Below are positions 41,543-51,385 of a DNA stretch of 52,466 nt, in pieces. The DNA is from Acetobacterium sp. (GTDB taxonomy: Bacteria > Bacillota > Clostridia > Eubacteriales > Eubacteriaceae), in assembly GCF_030652775.1 (NCBI RefSeq), contig NZ_JAUSPS010000096.1, positions 1 to 52,466 on the forward strand, given 5' to 3'. The position numbers and the translations under genes are program-made. The stretch's first letter is position 1. Each line of letters opens with the position of its first letter. Under the pieces are notes generated by a model. That model was given only the letters and a program-made list of their open reading frames with translations, had not been told where the DNA came from and searched no databases.

Positions 41543-41580
41543 AAAACAAAAGCCGGCATTTTTGCCGGCTTTTGTTTGTT
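41543..41580. terminator. bidirectional terminator after mtaA
   Basis: ACAAAAGCCGGC and GCCGGCTTTTGT enclose a short T-rich loop with A-rich and T-rich flanks; it serves mtaBCA and the converging DUF554 gene. Confidence 0.88.
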
Positions 41581-42270
41581 TTAAAGTCCCAGTAACCCCA
41601 TCAACCAGATAAATAGAATCGGCATAAAAACCGCCGGCAGCAGATTGCCAACCTTGAACTCTTTAATTTTCAGCATATTCATGCCAATAGCCATAATCAG
41701 AACGCCGCCAACGGCGTTCATTTCGGTGATCATCTCTGGGACGAGCAGGGTTTTGATGGAGCCGGCCAACAGCGAAATACTGCCCTGATAGAGCAGAATC
41801 GGAATCGCTGAAAAGATAACGCCAATCCCTAAAGTGGATGAGAGAATCATTGAGAAAATGCCATCCAAAAGCGATTTGCTTAAAAGAATACTGAAGGTTC
41901 CGGTCAGTCCGTTTTCCAGAGCCCCCATAATGGCCATCGAGCCGGTACAGAAAAGCAAGGAGGCACTGACAAAGCCTTGAGAGATATTATTGTTATTGTT
42001 TTTCATCTTTGATTCCAGGCTATCGCCGATGCGTTTTAACTGTTTTTCAATATTAATCAGTTCTCCCAGGATTCCGCCAAACAATAGGCTCAGTAGCATC
42101 AGCATGATGTTGTCGGTTTCGATGGTCATCGTGATGCCGATGACCACGACACCCAAACCCAGTCCTTGGGTGATAGTTTCACAGAGACGCTGGGGCAAAG
42201 CCCGTTTAAATAAAAGTCCGATGAAGCCGCAAACAACAATGGCGGTGGCATTGATAATGGTTCCAAGCAC
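41581..42270 (-). CDS. DUF554-family membrane protein
   Basis: 229 residues with about six hydrophobic helices. The N-terminal LGTIINATAIVVCGFIGLLFK and GVVVIGITMTIET segments, FCTGSMAIMGALENGL, and the glycine-rich later helices are family marks. Function unknown; a transporter has been suggested for the family. The start is the GTG at 42270, eight bases after AGGAGG; an upstream in-frame extension lacks conservation and a ribosome site. Confidence 0.82.
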   Translation of the reverse strand: MLGTIINATAIVVCGFIGLLFKRALPQRLCETITQGLGLGVVVIGITMTIETDNIMLMLLSLLFGGILGELINIEKQLKRIGDSLESKMKNNNNNISQGFVSASLLFCTGSMAIMGALENGLTGTFSILLSKSLLDGIFSMILSSTLGIGVIFSAIPILLYQGSISLLAGSIKTLLVPEMITEMNAVGGVLIMAIGMNMLKIKEFKVGNLLPAVFMPILFIWLMGLLGL

Positions 42271-42410
42271 AGATTTTTCCTCCTGATGTGATATCTTTAA
42301 CCATTGTAACATAAAAGCGAAAGAGCAGAAATCATAACTGCCCTGACAAGCTGATTTACTGAAAAAAATCAGAGTTTCGACGAGTTTTAACATAATTTTT
42401 TTTAAAATTG

Positions 42411-42419
42411 TGATAGAAT
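42411..42419 (+). promoter_or_regulatory. extended -10 element of the polyphosphate operon
   Basis: TGATAGAAT, 27 bases before the first start codon, has the TGn extension; the -35 region is A+T-rich and unclear. Confidence 0.45.
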
Positions 42420-42445
42420 AGAAAAAAGAATGTGAGGTGACGTTT

Positions 42446-43993
42446 ATGATAAAGCGGTTTTCTGTTATTTACATTGGCTCAATCCGATGCGAACTGATTG
42501 TGGGACAAAGGGGAAAAGGATGCATTAAAATATTAGATCGAGCCATGTTTCCTATAAATTTTGGGAGTCAGAGTTTTACTAAAGGTGAGATTTCATTTAA
42601 ATCCGTTTATGCATTGTGCCAGACAATTAACGAATATATCGAAATGTCTAAAACATACGGAGTTGAATCCATTAAGATATTTGGAACAACGGCCCTCCGG
42701 GAAGCGAAAAACCGGATTTATATTCTTGAACAAATAAAAATCAATACTGGTTATGAGGTTGAGATTCTCGATAAGGAAGAAGAGACCCATCTTATTTATC
42801 GGCATATGGTGTTAAAATGTGATCCGGAATTTAATATTCTTAATGAAACCAAAGAAGAACAGATGCTGGCTTCTATTTCCAGCGGGAATGTGTCGGTTGC
42901 CCTGTTAAAAAATGGAGTTATCGACTATCACCAAACCGCCGAACTGGGTTATCTTAAAATGAAGGAAATCCTGAAATCTATCGAAGAAAATTCCGAGCGA
43001 TTTGAAACCCTGTTGATGGAGTTTATTTCGATCAATACCCAGGACATCGTCGAAAACATCAGAAAGCGACGCATTAAACGACTGTTTGTATCTTCCCATG
43101 AAGTGGATGTAATTGCCCAGCTTTGTGGCTATACTGACCGGCAGGATTATTATGTGATCAATGCTGAAGACTTTGGTAAGCTGTGTAAGGTGGCCGGGGA
43201 TCTGACCGTTAATCAATTGCTGAAAAAGTACCCGCTGTTGGATCAAAGTGAAGCCGAAACCCTGAATCATACCTTGATGCTTTATTTAAAGCTGCTGGCA
43301 GAAACCGGGGTTGAAACCTTTATTTTAATTCCGATGATCATCGGAGATGCCTTTCTGGATTTTGAATTTCAGATCACCAAAAAGCAACAATTGATTGAAT
43401 GGATTGAAGAAGGCAGTTACCTGTCAGCAAAAACCATTGGCAAAAAATATCACACCAGCCAAAGGCATTCAGAATTTGTCGAAAAGATCAGCCTCAAAAT
43501 TTTCGACTCCTTAAAAAAATACCATCAACTGGGAAAAAGAGAGCGACAGCTTTTATCGATGCTCTGTTATTTAATGGAAGTGGGAAGCTTTATTGATCAT
43601 AAGAATTTTTGGGTTCAAAGTCGCTATATTATCGAAACCACCGACATCATTGGCGTAAACCAGGAAGAGAAAGCTGTAATGGGGATGGTGGCCGAGGCGG
43701 TTAAAACAAACTTTATCAAAGTTGAAGAAAAAATTCATTCAAGTGATGAAAAAGAGCAACTGCTGGTTGCCAAACTGGCGGCGATTCTAAAACTGGCCAT
43801 TGCTTTGGATAAAAGTTATCAGCAAAAAATCCAGAACCTGTCCTGTCATGTCAAAGATGAAAAGTTGATTATTGGTTTGACAACGGGGAAAAATTTTCAA
43901 TTGGAAGAGTATTTTTTTAAGGCAAGCCGGACAACCATGGAGAATGTATATGGCATTAAACCGATACTAAAGATTAAGAGGGTTGAATCATGA
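42446..43993 (+). CDS. degenerate Ppx/GppA-like protein
   Basis: 515 residues, collinear with the Ppx at 46101 but with the active site lost. The first phosphate loop, DIGSNS in Ppx, is YIGSIR here; the second, DIGGGSTE, is SISSGNVSVAL; and the HD-type motif is replaced (SMLCYLMEVG). The overall pattern GTTALREAKNRIYILEQIK still matches the ATAAVRKA region. It is unlikely to hydrolyse polyphosphate or pppGpp; a regulatory or scaffold role for Ppk/Ppx is possible. Start ATG 42446 after GAGGTGA; it overlaps ppk1 by four bases. Confidence 0.75.
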   Translation: MIKRFSVIYIGSIRCELIVGQRGKGCIKILDRAMFPINFGSQSFTKGEISFKSVYALCQTINEYIEMSKTYGVESIKIFGTTALREAKNRIYILEQIKINTGYEVEILDKEEETHLIYRHMVLKCDPEFNILNETKEEQMLASISSGNVSVALLKNGVIDYHQTAELGYLKMKEILKSIEENSERFETLLMEFISINTQDIVENIRKRRIKRLFVSSHEVDVIAQLCGYTDRQDYYVINAEDFGKLCKVAGDLTVNQLLKKYPLLDQSEAETLNHTLMLYLKLLAETGVETFILIPMIIGDAFLDFEFQITKKQQLIEWIEEGSYLSAKTIGKKYHTSQRHSEFVEKISLKIFDSLKKYHQLGKRERQLLSMLCYLMEVGSFIDHKNFWVQSRYIIETTDIIGVNQEEKAVMGMVAEAVKTNFIKVEEKIHSSDEKEQLLVAKLAAILKLAIALDKSYQQKIQNLSCHVKDEKLIIGLTTGKNFQLEEYFFKASRTTMENVYGIKPILKIKRVES

Positions 43994-46098
43994 AAAGTAA
44001 TTTATTTATAAACAGAGAGATCAGTTGGTTGGATTTTAATTACCGGGTCTTGGACGAGGCCTATGATAAATGTAACCTGGTTATGGATCGTCTGAAATTT
44101 TTGGCGATTACAGCATCTAATCTGGATGAGTTTTTTATGGTTCGGGTGGCCGGGATCATGGATCAGATTAATGTTGGTTACAACAAAAAATCGGTGGATG
44201 GATTAACCCCGATTGAACAATTAGAAACCCTGAACAGCATGACCCAGGAAATGATGGCCAGGCAATATAATTGTTTATCAAAAACCATCATCCCGGAGCT
44301 TAATCAGAATAAGATCTTTTTTTTGCGTTACGATGAGCTGGATGAAGAAGGTAAGGATTTTGCCCTTCACTATTTCAGACACGAGTGTTACCCGGTTTTG
44401 ACCCCTCAAGCCATTGATAACAGCCGTCCCTTTCCGCTGGTGAAAAACAATCAGGTTTATCTGTGCATTATGCTCCATGATACTGAAGCAAAGGTTAAGG
44501 AAGAAAAAGATTTTATTGCGATCCTTGAAATTCCCAAGGTTCTGGATCGGATCATTGCGCTGCCAAAAGCCAAGGACTCCCTGGCACTTAATTATATTTT
44601 TGTGGAGGATCTAATCAGTCCCTTTGTCAATGAGCTTTTTACTGGTTACGATGTCAAGCAGGTTAGTGAGTTTCGCATTACTCGTAATGGTGACCTGGCT
44701 ATTGATGAAGATGAAGCTGAGGATTTGCTGATTGAAATTGAAAAATCTATTCAACAGCGTAAATGGGGAGCCAGTATTAAACTGGAAGTCACCAGAGACA
44801 TGAGTAAAAAAATGAAGAAATGGCTCATGAGCGAATTGGAAATTGTCGAAAGTGAGCTTTATGAGCTCAAGGGCAATCTCGATCTGAACTGTTTTATGAA
44901 ATTTCAGAGTCGTAGCGAATTTAATGAACTCCGAGAACCCCGGTATACCCCCCTTATTTCCAATGAATTTTATGAAGTCGAAGATATATTTGAAGTCATC
45001 CGTGATAAAGATCGGCTACTTCACCATCCCTACCAGTCCTTTCAAACCGTGGTTGACTTTGTCAGAGCCGCATCGGTTGATCCGGATGTGCTGGCGATCA
45101 AGCAAACGCTTTACCGAGTCAGTGGGGATTCTCCGATCATTGAAGCATTAATCCAGGCCGCTCAGAACGGCAAACAAGTTACCGTGCTGGTCGAACTGAA
45201 AGCACGCTTTGATGAAGCCAATAATATTGTCTGGGCGAAGAAGTTGGAGCAGGCCGGGTGCCACGTCATTTATGGTCTGGCAGGTCTTAAAATCCACTGC
45301 AAAATGATCCTGGTGGTACGAAAAGAGTCGGATGGGATCCGGCGCTATGTCCATCTGGGCACCGGTAACTACAATGATGTGACCGCTGGTCTCTACACCG
45401 ATTTGGGAATGTTTACCGCCAAAGAAAACTATGGATCTGACGTTTCAACACTGTTTAATCTGCTTTCGGGTTACAGTCATTATACTTTATGGAAAAAGAT
45501 CGAAGTCGCCCCCAAAACCCTTAGGAATGCCTTTTATATAGCTATTGACCGGGAAATAGAAAATATTAAGATGGGCGAAAAAGGCAAGATTATTGCAAAA
45601 ATGAATTCGTTGGTAGATGAGGACATTATCAAAAAGCTGTATGAAGCATCCCAGGCCGGGGTTGAAATTCAACTGATTGTCCGGGGGATGTGCTCGCTGA
45701 TACCTGGTTTGCCGGGCGTCAGTGAACACATCACGGTTCACAGCATTGTCGGAACCTTTCTGGAACACAGCCGGATCTACTATTTCTACAACCAGGGCAA
45801 GGAAGATATTTTTCTTTCCAGTGCGGACTGGATGGAACGAAACCTGAACCGGCGAATTGAAACCTTGTTCCCGATTGAGGATGAGAGCTTGAAGAAAAGA
45901 TTGAAACATATATTGGATATTACCTTGAGAGACACCATTAAAACGCGGTTAATGACCGAAACCGGAGAATATATCCGGATTGACAAACGCGGCAAAGAAC
46001 TGCTTTCCTGTCAGGACTACTTCTGCAAAGAAGCGGAAGCAGAATTTGAACAAGCTAAGAGCAAAGCAGTTTTAAAACAAAACATTGGAGGAAAATAA
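43990..46098 (+). CDS. ppk1: polyphosphate kinase Ppk1
   Basis: 702 residues, the usual length. It reversibly polymerises the gamma-phosphate of ATP into polyphosphate. The N-terminal INREISWLDFNYRVLDEA, the phospholipase-D-like catalytic histidine regions (GLKIHCKMILVVRK with the phosphorylated His; LEHSRIYYFYN with the second His) and SADWMERNLNRRIE are typical. ATG 43990 overlaps the stop of the Ppx-like gene. It is followed after two bases by ppx, so synthesis and breakdown of polyphosphate are encoded together. Confidence 0.95.
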   Translation: MKSNLFINREISWLDFNYRVLDEAYDKCNLVMDRLKFLAITASNLDEFFMVRVAGIMDQINVGYNKKSVDGLTPIEQLETLNSMTQEMMARQYNCLSKTIIPELNQNKIFFLRYDELDEEGKDFALHYFRHECYPVLTPQAIDNSRPFPLVKNNQVYLCIMLHDTEAKVKEEKDFIAILEIPKVLDRIIALPKAKDSLALNYIFVEDLISPFVNELFTGYDVKQVSEFRITRNGDLAIDEDEAEDLLIEIEKSIQQRKWGASIKLEVTRDMSKKMKKWLMSELEIVESELYELKGNLDLNCFMKFQSRSEFNELREPRYTPLISNEFYEVEDIFEVIRDKDRLLHHPYQSFQTVVDFVRAASVDPDVLAIKQTLYRVSGDSPIIEALIQAAQNGKQVTVLVELKARFDEANNIVWAKKLEQAGCHVIYGLAGLKIHCKMILVVRKESDGIRRYVHLGTGNYNDVTAGLYTDLGMFTAKENYGSDVSTLFNLLSGYSHYTLWKKIEVAPKTLRNAFYIAIDREIENIKMGEKGKIIAKMNSLVDEDIIKKLYEASQAGVEIQLIVRGMCSLIPGLPGVSEHITVHSIVGTFLEHSRIYYFYNQGKEDIFLSSADWMERNLNRRIETLFPIEDESLKKRLKHILDITLRDTIKTRLMTETGEYIRIDKRGKELLSCQDYFCKEAEAEFEQAKSKAVLKQNIGGK

Positions 46099-46100
46099 GA

Positions 46101-47636
46101 TTGGATAGACGAAATATCGGGGTTATCGACATTGGCTCAAATAGTGTGCATCTGGTTATTGGCGAATACTACAACAATGAATATTTTCAGATTATAGATG
46201 ACGTGAAGGTGAATGTCCGTTTAAACGATGGACTGGCAGAAACCGGAAAACTGCAGCAGGATCGGATGGATTTCGGGATTGAAACCCTGGCCATGTTTGT
46301 CAGTATGTGCGATGCCTACGGCATTGAAAAGGTTATTGCTGTGGCAACGGCAGCGGTTCGAAAAGCATCAAACGGAACAGAATATGTTGCTCGAATCAAA
46401 GCTGAAGTCGGTCTGGACGTCACCGTTATTCCCGGGGAGGTGGAGGCTTCGATGGACTATCTGGGAGCCATCAACACCCTGGATGTCAGGGATGCTCTGC
46501 TGATGGATATAGGCGGTGGGAGTACCGAATTTGTGCTCATCAAAGACCGCAAAAAAGTGGAGGTCGTCAGTCTGCCCTTTGGCTCCATCGATTTGGCTGA
46601 AAAGTTTGATTTAACAGACGTGGTTTCAGAAAAAAAACTGAAGGCCCTGGATGAATTTTTGAAGGAAGCCTTTAGTAAAACCCCAATCCTGAAAAAGGCC
46701 ATCGGTCTGCCGGTGATTGGGGTTGGTGGAACCATTCGAAACGTTGGGCGGATCCACCGCAGCTTCAATGATTATCCGATGGAGATTGCCCATAATTACA
46801 AGATGGGTTCAAATGATGTTAAGCGGATCTGTGAAATGGCTGCCAGTATGAATTTAGCGGAACGCTCAAATCTTAAGGGCCTGTCAAAAGGACGGATTGA
46901 TATTTTTGTCGGTTCCAGCCATACCCTGGAGCGGGTGATGAAACACATCGATTCGCCAGAACTGATTATCAGCAATGCCGGCTTGCGGGACGGTATTATC
47001 TATGATTATTTTGGTTATAATGAGGATAATCTGGTTTATGATATTTTTGAGCTGTCACTGGTTAACATCATGCTCAACTTTAATGTCAATATTCCTCATG
47101 CATACCATGTACTTAAGCTGACCGAAAACTTGTTTGAGCAGCTACGCCCGCTGCATGGCATTAAAGAGGATGCCCGGAAGATGATTCGTGCTTCAGCCAT
47201 GCTCCACGATGTGGGTATTAAGCTCCAGTTTGGAAATCATCATGAGCATAGTTTTTATATCATTTTAAACTCAGGACTATTGGGCATTGAGCAAAAAGAG
47301 CTGTTAATGAGCGCTTTTATTGCCCTCAACCATCGAACCAACAAAAAAATTCATATCTCCGAAGAGTATTTTGGATTGCTTCAAGATGAAGAACGACATT
47401 TGATCGATCAACTCAGCTTATTTCTGCAGATCTCCGAATATCTGGACCGTAGCATGGATGGTGTCGTAAAAGATGTGAATTGCGTGATTATGGAAAAAGA
47501 AGTCCAGCTTAATGTCCTCACTACCGGACATTCGGTATTTGATAACATGATCATCAACGAATGTGGCAAAAAATTCAAACGGGTCTTTAACAAAACCCTG
47601 ACTATTAATAATAAGGTCATTATTTCACGGCGATAA
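46101..47636 (+). CDS. ppx: exopolyphosphatase / pppGpp phosphohydrolase (Ppx/GppA)
   Basis: 511 residues. Both ATPase-like phosphate motifs are intact: IDIGSNSVHLVIG near residue 8 and LMDIGGGSTEFVL near 136, with VGGTIRNVGRIH in between the domains; the C-terminal half has an HD-type helical domain (SAMLHDVGIKLQFGNHHEHS). It removes terminal phosphate from polyphosphate, or converts pppGpp to ppGpp. TTG start at 46101, nine bases after GGAGG. The neighbouring paralog at 42446 has lost these motifs. Confidence 0.92.
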   Translation: MDRRNIGVIDIGSNSVHLVIGEYYNNEYFQIIDDVKVNVRLNDGLAETGKLQQDRMDFGIETLAMFVSMCDAYGIEKVIAVATAAVRKASNGTEYVARIKAEVGLDVTVIPGEVEASMDYLGAINTLDVRDALLMDIGGGSTEFVLIKDRKKVEVVSLPFGSIDLAEKFDLTDVVSEKKLKALDEFLKEAFSKTPILKKAIGLPVIGVGGTIRNVGRIHRSFNDYPMEIAHNYKMGSNDVKRICEMAASMNLAERSNLKGLSKGRIDIFVGSSHTLERVMKHIDSPELIISNAGLRDGIIYDYFGYNEDNLVYDIFELSLVNIMLNFNVNIPHAYHVLKLTENLFEQLRPLHGIKEDARKMIRASAMLHDVGIKLQFGNHHEHSFYIILNSGLLGIEQKELLMSAFIALNHRTNKKIHISEEYFGLLQDEERHLIDQLSLFLQISEYLDRSMDGVVKDVNCVIMEKEVQLNVLTTGHSVFDNMIINECGKKFKRVFNKTLTINNKVIISRR

Positions 47637-47677
47637 AAAAACTCCAATTATTCAATTTTTGAATAATTGGAGTTTTT
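47636..47677. terminator. bidirectional terminator between ppx and livF
   Basis: AAACTCCAATTATTCAA and TTGAATAATTGGAGTTT form a near-perfect stem with A- and T-runs on either side; it lies directly between the converging genes. Confidence 0.88.
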
Positions 47678-47678
47678 C

Positions 47679-48392
47679 TTATTTGTTTCTGTGGCTTTTG
47701 CCCAGATATGCTTCTTTAATACTATCATCAGCCAGTAATTCCCGGCCAGTACCTTCTTTGGTTATTTTTCCAGTTTCCAGCACATAGGCATAATCGGCAA
47801 CACGGAGTGCCATGTTAGCATTTTGCTCAATCAGAAGAATGGTCATTCCTTCTTTATTAAGGGTTTCGATGATATCAAAAATACCCTGAACAACCAGCGG
47901 CGCCAGACCCAACGATGGCTCATCCATCATCAGTAGTTTTGGTCGGCTCATCATCGCCCGACCTACCGCCAGCATTTGCTGTTCGCCACCAGATAAGGTT
48001 CCGGCTTGTTGCCAGGAACGTTCTTCCAGACGGGGGAAGAGTCCGTAAATCTTTTGAATGTCTTCATCCAGATTATCCTTGCGCATATAAGCGCCAATTT
48101 TCAAATTTTCCAGCACTGTCAGATCCGGGAAAACATGTCGTCCTTCCGGAACCAGGGTGATGCCCTTATCGACAACCTTTGTGGTGTCCAGGCCCAGCAG
48201 TTCGTCACCGTGATAGGTAATGCTTCCAGCTTTTGATTTAACTAGATTGACGATAGCCCGGAGGGTGGTGCTTTTTCCGGCACCGTTTGCTCCGATCAGG
48301 GTTACAATTTTTCCTTCCGGCACTTCAAGATCGATACCCTTAACGGCTTCAATGCCGCCATAGGCGACCTGTAAATTACTAATCTTCAACAT
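47679..48392 (-). CDS. livF: LivF, branched-chain amino acid ABC transporter ATP-binding protein
   Basis: 237 residues. Walker A GANGAGKST, signature LSGGEQQML, Walker B LLMMDEPSLGLAP and the LivF-type VVDKGITLVPEGRHVF segment. One of the two ATPases of the HAAT importer. It overlaps livG by 14 bases at its start. Confidence 0.93.
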   Translation of the reverse strand: MLKISNLQVAYGGIEAVKGIDLEVPEGKIVTLIGANGAGKSTTLRAIVNLVKSKAGSITYHGDELLGLDTTKVVDKGITLVPEGRHVFPDLTVLENLKIGAYMRKDNLDEDIQKIYGLFPRLEERSWQQAGTLSGGEQQMLAVGRAMMSRPKLLMMDEPSLGLAPLVVQGIFDIIETLNKEGMTILLIEQNANMALRVADYAYVLETGKITKEGTGRELLADDSIKEAYLGKSHRNK

Positions 48393-49182
48393 CGGCGTCT
48401 ACCCCCAAATATGCTTCAATAACCTTCGGATTATTCTGAACCTCATCTGGGGTTCCTTTTGCGATGGTACATCCAAAATCCAATACATAAATATGATCAG
48501 AAATTTCCATAACCAGATCCATATGATGTTCAATCATAAAAATGGTCAGATCAAAATCAGTTTTCAGTTTAAAAATCAGATCTGTTAATTCATCTGTTTC
48601 CTGAGGATTCATCCCCGCTGCGGGTTCATCAAGCAGCAGCAACTGCGGCTTGGTTGCCAGGGCCCGGGCGATTTCCAGATGGCGTTGTTGGCCATAGGGC
48701 AGTGACGAGGCTTTTTCATTTTTAAGATCGATAAGGCCCAGCCGTTCCAATAAAAATTCGCAATCCATTTTAGCCTGACGTTCGCCTTTTCGGGCTTTTG
48801 GTGCTCTCAACATGGCCGACAGAAAACTATAATCGGCATTCAAGTGAGTAGCAACCAGGACATTTTCAAGAACCGTCAGTTCTTTAAACAGCCGGATATT
48901 CTGAAAGGTTCGGGCAACGCCCATACCAGTTATTTTGTCCGGTTTCTTGCCGGTAATATCAATCTCGGTAGTGGCACCACTTTTATCGGTTGGGGTAAAA
49001 AGTACTTTTCCGCCAGTCGGTGTATAGACCCCGGTGATGACATTAAAGGCGGTGGTTTTACCGGCGCCATTCGGTCCGATCAGAGCGGCTAGTTCACCTT
49101 TTTTTATATCGATATTTAAGTCGTTGACGGCAACAACACCACCAAACTGCATGATGACATTTTCGGTTCTCAGAAGACTCAT
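48379..49182 (-). CDS. livG: LivG, branched-chain amino acid ABC transporter ATP-binding protein
   Basis: 267 residues. Walker A GPNGAGKTT, the LivG-specific RTFQNIRLFKELTVLENVL, signature LPYGQQRHLEIARAL (a usual variant in LivG) and Walker B LLLDEPAAGMNP. The start shares one base with the livM stop (TAATG). Confidence 0.93.
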   Translation of the reverse strand: MSLLRTENVIMQFGGVVAVNDLNIDIKKGELAALIGPNGAGKTTAFNVITGVYTPTGGKVLFTPTDKSGATTEIDITGKKPDKITGMGVARTFQNIRLFKELTVLENVLVATHLNADYSFLSAMLRAPKARKGERQAKMDCEFLLERLGLIDLKNEKASSLPYGQQRHLEIARALATKPQLLLLDEPAAGMNPQETDELTDLIFKLKTDFDLTIFMIEHHMDLVMEISDHIYVLDFGCTIAKGTPDEVQNNPKVIEAYLGVDADVED

Positions 49183-50285
49183 TAATTGCCACCTCCTTCA
49201 GTTGATGTCTTTTTTCCGCTCAGTTTTTTCTTGATGGATCGGTATTTCTGAGCAATGAAATCCCAGGTGAGCTCATTGGTACCCATTAAGCCCTTTCGAT
49301 AGAAGAGGACAATGACCATTAGCAGAAACGAGAAGACAACCATTCTCAGACCAGGTCGAAAGATCGGCAGATCCAGCCCGAAGGCCATTGGTTCATCCAG
49401 AAAACGCAAGGCTTCCTGACCCAATGTGACCACAAAGCTGGCAATGACGGTTCCGGAAATACTGCCCATACCGCCAAGGACAATGATCAGTAAAAAGTTA
49501 TAGGTCAGGGTGAAATAGAATTGCTTAGGGTCAACGGTACCTAAAAGAGCGGCAAATAAACCACCGCCGATACCGGTGAAAAAGGCACCGATCAGGAATG
49601 AGGTCATCTTTGTTTTAAAGAGCCCAACTCCCATCGCTTCAGCAGCTATTTCGTCTTCACGGATCGATTTAAAGGCTCGTCCATAGGTTGAGTTAATCAG
49701 CAGGACAGTTGCGATTATGATCAGTATGGCAGTCCCGAAGGTCCACCAGAGACTGCTAATGGTGGGAATGCTCTTAATGCCCAGGGCGCCATTGGTAATG
49801 GACTGGGTATTGGTGAAGACAATTCGGATAATTTCGGAAAAACCAAGGGTGGCAATGGCCAGATAATCGCCACGGAGCCGTAAACAGGGTGAGCCGATAA
49901 AAAAGGCCACGAATGCCGAAGCTAAACCACCCAGAATCAACGCCACAATAAAGGGCAATTGAATATTGGCTAGAAATGGTGCCATTGGTTCAAGATAAAA
50001 AATCGCAGCTCGTGATTCGATGGGAACTGTGAAAACCGCCACGGTATAAGCTCCAATAGCCATAAAACCAGCTTGTCCCAAAGAAAATTGTCCAGTAAAT
50101 CCGTTAACCAGATTCATTGCCAAACTGACGATGACATAAATAGCACACAAATTCAAAAGTCGGCGCAGATAAGAATCGACAAAAATGTCGGCTACACCGA
50201 TCCCAACGAGGAGAACAACTAAGAATACGGCTGTTTTCCAGTGGAGCTTTAAGTAGGCACCGATGCTGTTTTGAGTTTCTTTCAT
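49182..50285 (-). CDS. livM: LivM, branched-chain amino acid ABC transporter permease
   Basis: 367 residues and about nine transmembrane helices. NGFTGQFSLGQAGFMAIGAY and LRLRGDYLAIATLGFSEIIR are LivM signatures, as is GRAFKSIREDEIAAEAMGV. The C-terminal 30 residues are basic and cytoplasmic. It follows livH after 14 bases. Confidence 0.93.
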   Translation of the reverse strand: MKETQNSIGAYLKLHWKTAVFLVVLLVGIGVADIFVDSYLRRLLNLCAIYVIVSLAMNLVNGFTGQFSLGQAGFMAIGAYTVAVFTVPIESRAAIFYLEPMAPFLANIQLPFIVALILGGLASAFVAFFIGSPCLRLRGDYLAIATLGFSEIIRIVFTNTQSITNGALGIKSIPTISSLWWTFGTAILIIIATVLLINSTYGRAFKSIREDEIAAEAMGVGLFKTKMTSFLIGAFFTGIGGGLFAALLGTVDPKQFYFTLTYNFLLIIVLGGMGSISGTVIASFVVTLGQEALRFLDEPMAFGLDLPIFRPGLRMVVFSFLLMVIVLFYRKGLMGTNELTWDFIAQKYRSIKKKLSGKKTSTEGGGN

Positions 50286-50299
50286 TTCTGGTACCTCCT

Positions 50300-51205
50300 C
50301 TAAACCTTTTCCACTTGTTTCTTACCAAGGAGTCCATTGGGAAGAAATAGCAGAATTACAATCAAGATGACAAATGCGATGGCGTCCCGATATCCGGTAA
50401 GAGCCGGAAAGAAGGCCACCATCAGTACTTCGGAAAAGCCCAGGATCAAGCCGCCAAGAACGGCACCCTTAACGTTACCGATCCCGCCGATAACGGCAGC
50501 GATAAAGCATTTAAGTCCCGGAACAACGCCCATGAGGGGTAACACCGATGGGTATTTCATACACCATAAAATAGCGCCAACTGCGGCCAGCGCCGAGCCG
50601 ATCGCGAAGGTGGAAGAAATAACCCCATTGATCTTAATGCCCATGAGTTTGGCCGTATCATAATCAACCGCTACCGCCCGCATGGCCATCCCAATTTTAG
50701 TTTTATTAATAATAAAAAGTAGTGCGGACATCAGGATAAATGCAACAATTGGAATAACAATAGAAACTGGCTGAAAAGACAGTCCGCCAATAAAAAAAGG
50801 TGTTGTCATCAGTGGAAATTCTGGGAACGCTTGTGGTTTTCCAGAAAATAAGTAGGTGGCAACATTTTCCAGTAAAAACGAAACCCCGATTGCTGAAATC
50901 AGCAGTGATGTCTTGGGTGCATCCCGCAGGGGACGATAAGCGACCCGCTCAATGGTGACACCCAGGAGCATGGTTAAACCAATCGTGATAATAAATGTGA
51001 CATACCAGGGAAGAAAAAATACCGCAATCCCAAAATATGTAAAATAGGCAGCCATCATAAAGATATCGCCGTGGGCAAAGTTGATCAGTCTTAGGATACC
51101 ATAAACCATGGTATAGCCTATGGCAATCAAGGCATACAAACTCCCGACTGATAAACCATTGATAAGTTGCTGTAAGAATGTTTCCATTGTCATTCCAACG
51201 ACCAT
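50300..51205 (-). CDS. livH: LivH, branched-chain amino acid ABC transporter permease
   Basis: 301 residues and about eight transmembrane helices. NGLSVGSLYALIAIGYTMVY, INFAHGDIFMMAAY and MAMRAVAVDYDTAKLMGI are LivH signatures. ATG 51205 lies eight bases after GAGG; ATGs at 51193 and 51187 are alternatives. Separated from the binding-protein gene by a hairpin-rich stretch. Confidence 0.92.
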   Translation of the reverse strand: MVVGMTMETFLQQLINGLSVGSLYALIAIGYTMVYGILRLINFAHGDIFMMAAYFTYFGIAVFFLPWYVTFIITIGLTMLLGVTIERVAYRPLRDAPKTSLLISAIGVSFLLENVATYLFSGKPQAFPEFPLMTTPFFIGGLSFQPVSIVIPIVAFILMSALLFIINKTKIGMAMRAVAVDYDTAKLMGIKINGVISSTFAIGSALAAVGAILWCMKYPSVLPLMGVVPGLKCFIAAVIGGIGNVKGAVLGGLILGFSEVLMVAFFPALTGYRDAIAFVILIVILLFLPNGLLGKKQVEKV

Positions 51206-51236
51206 AATTAAAACCTCGTCATATCATTTAATTTAA

Positions 51237-51366
51237 ATTGAGGGTATCTGATAACAAATACCCTCAATGTTTGTTTTAGACGGGTACGTAAACTAAATAC
51301 ATGACTGTATTTAGTTACGCACCCTTGCGTATAAAAGAGAGTCGTACTAAACAACGACCTCTTTAT
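51237..51366 (-). terminator. three tandem hairpins between livK and livH
   Basis: In minus-strand order: AGAGGTCGT with ACGACTCTCT followed by TTTTAT (about 51338-51366); CGTAACTAAATACA with TGTATTTAGTTTACG (51286-51319); TTGAGGGTAT with ATACCCTCAA (about 51239-51267). The first looks like a terminator; together they probably reduce expression of the transporter relative to the binding protein and protect its mRNA end. Confidence 0.65.
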
Positions 51367-51385
51367 GTAAAGCTATTGTAATAAA

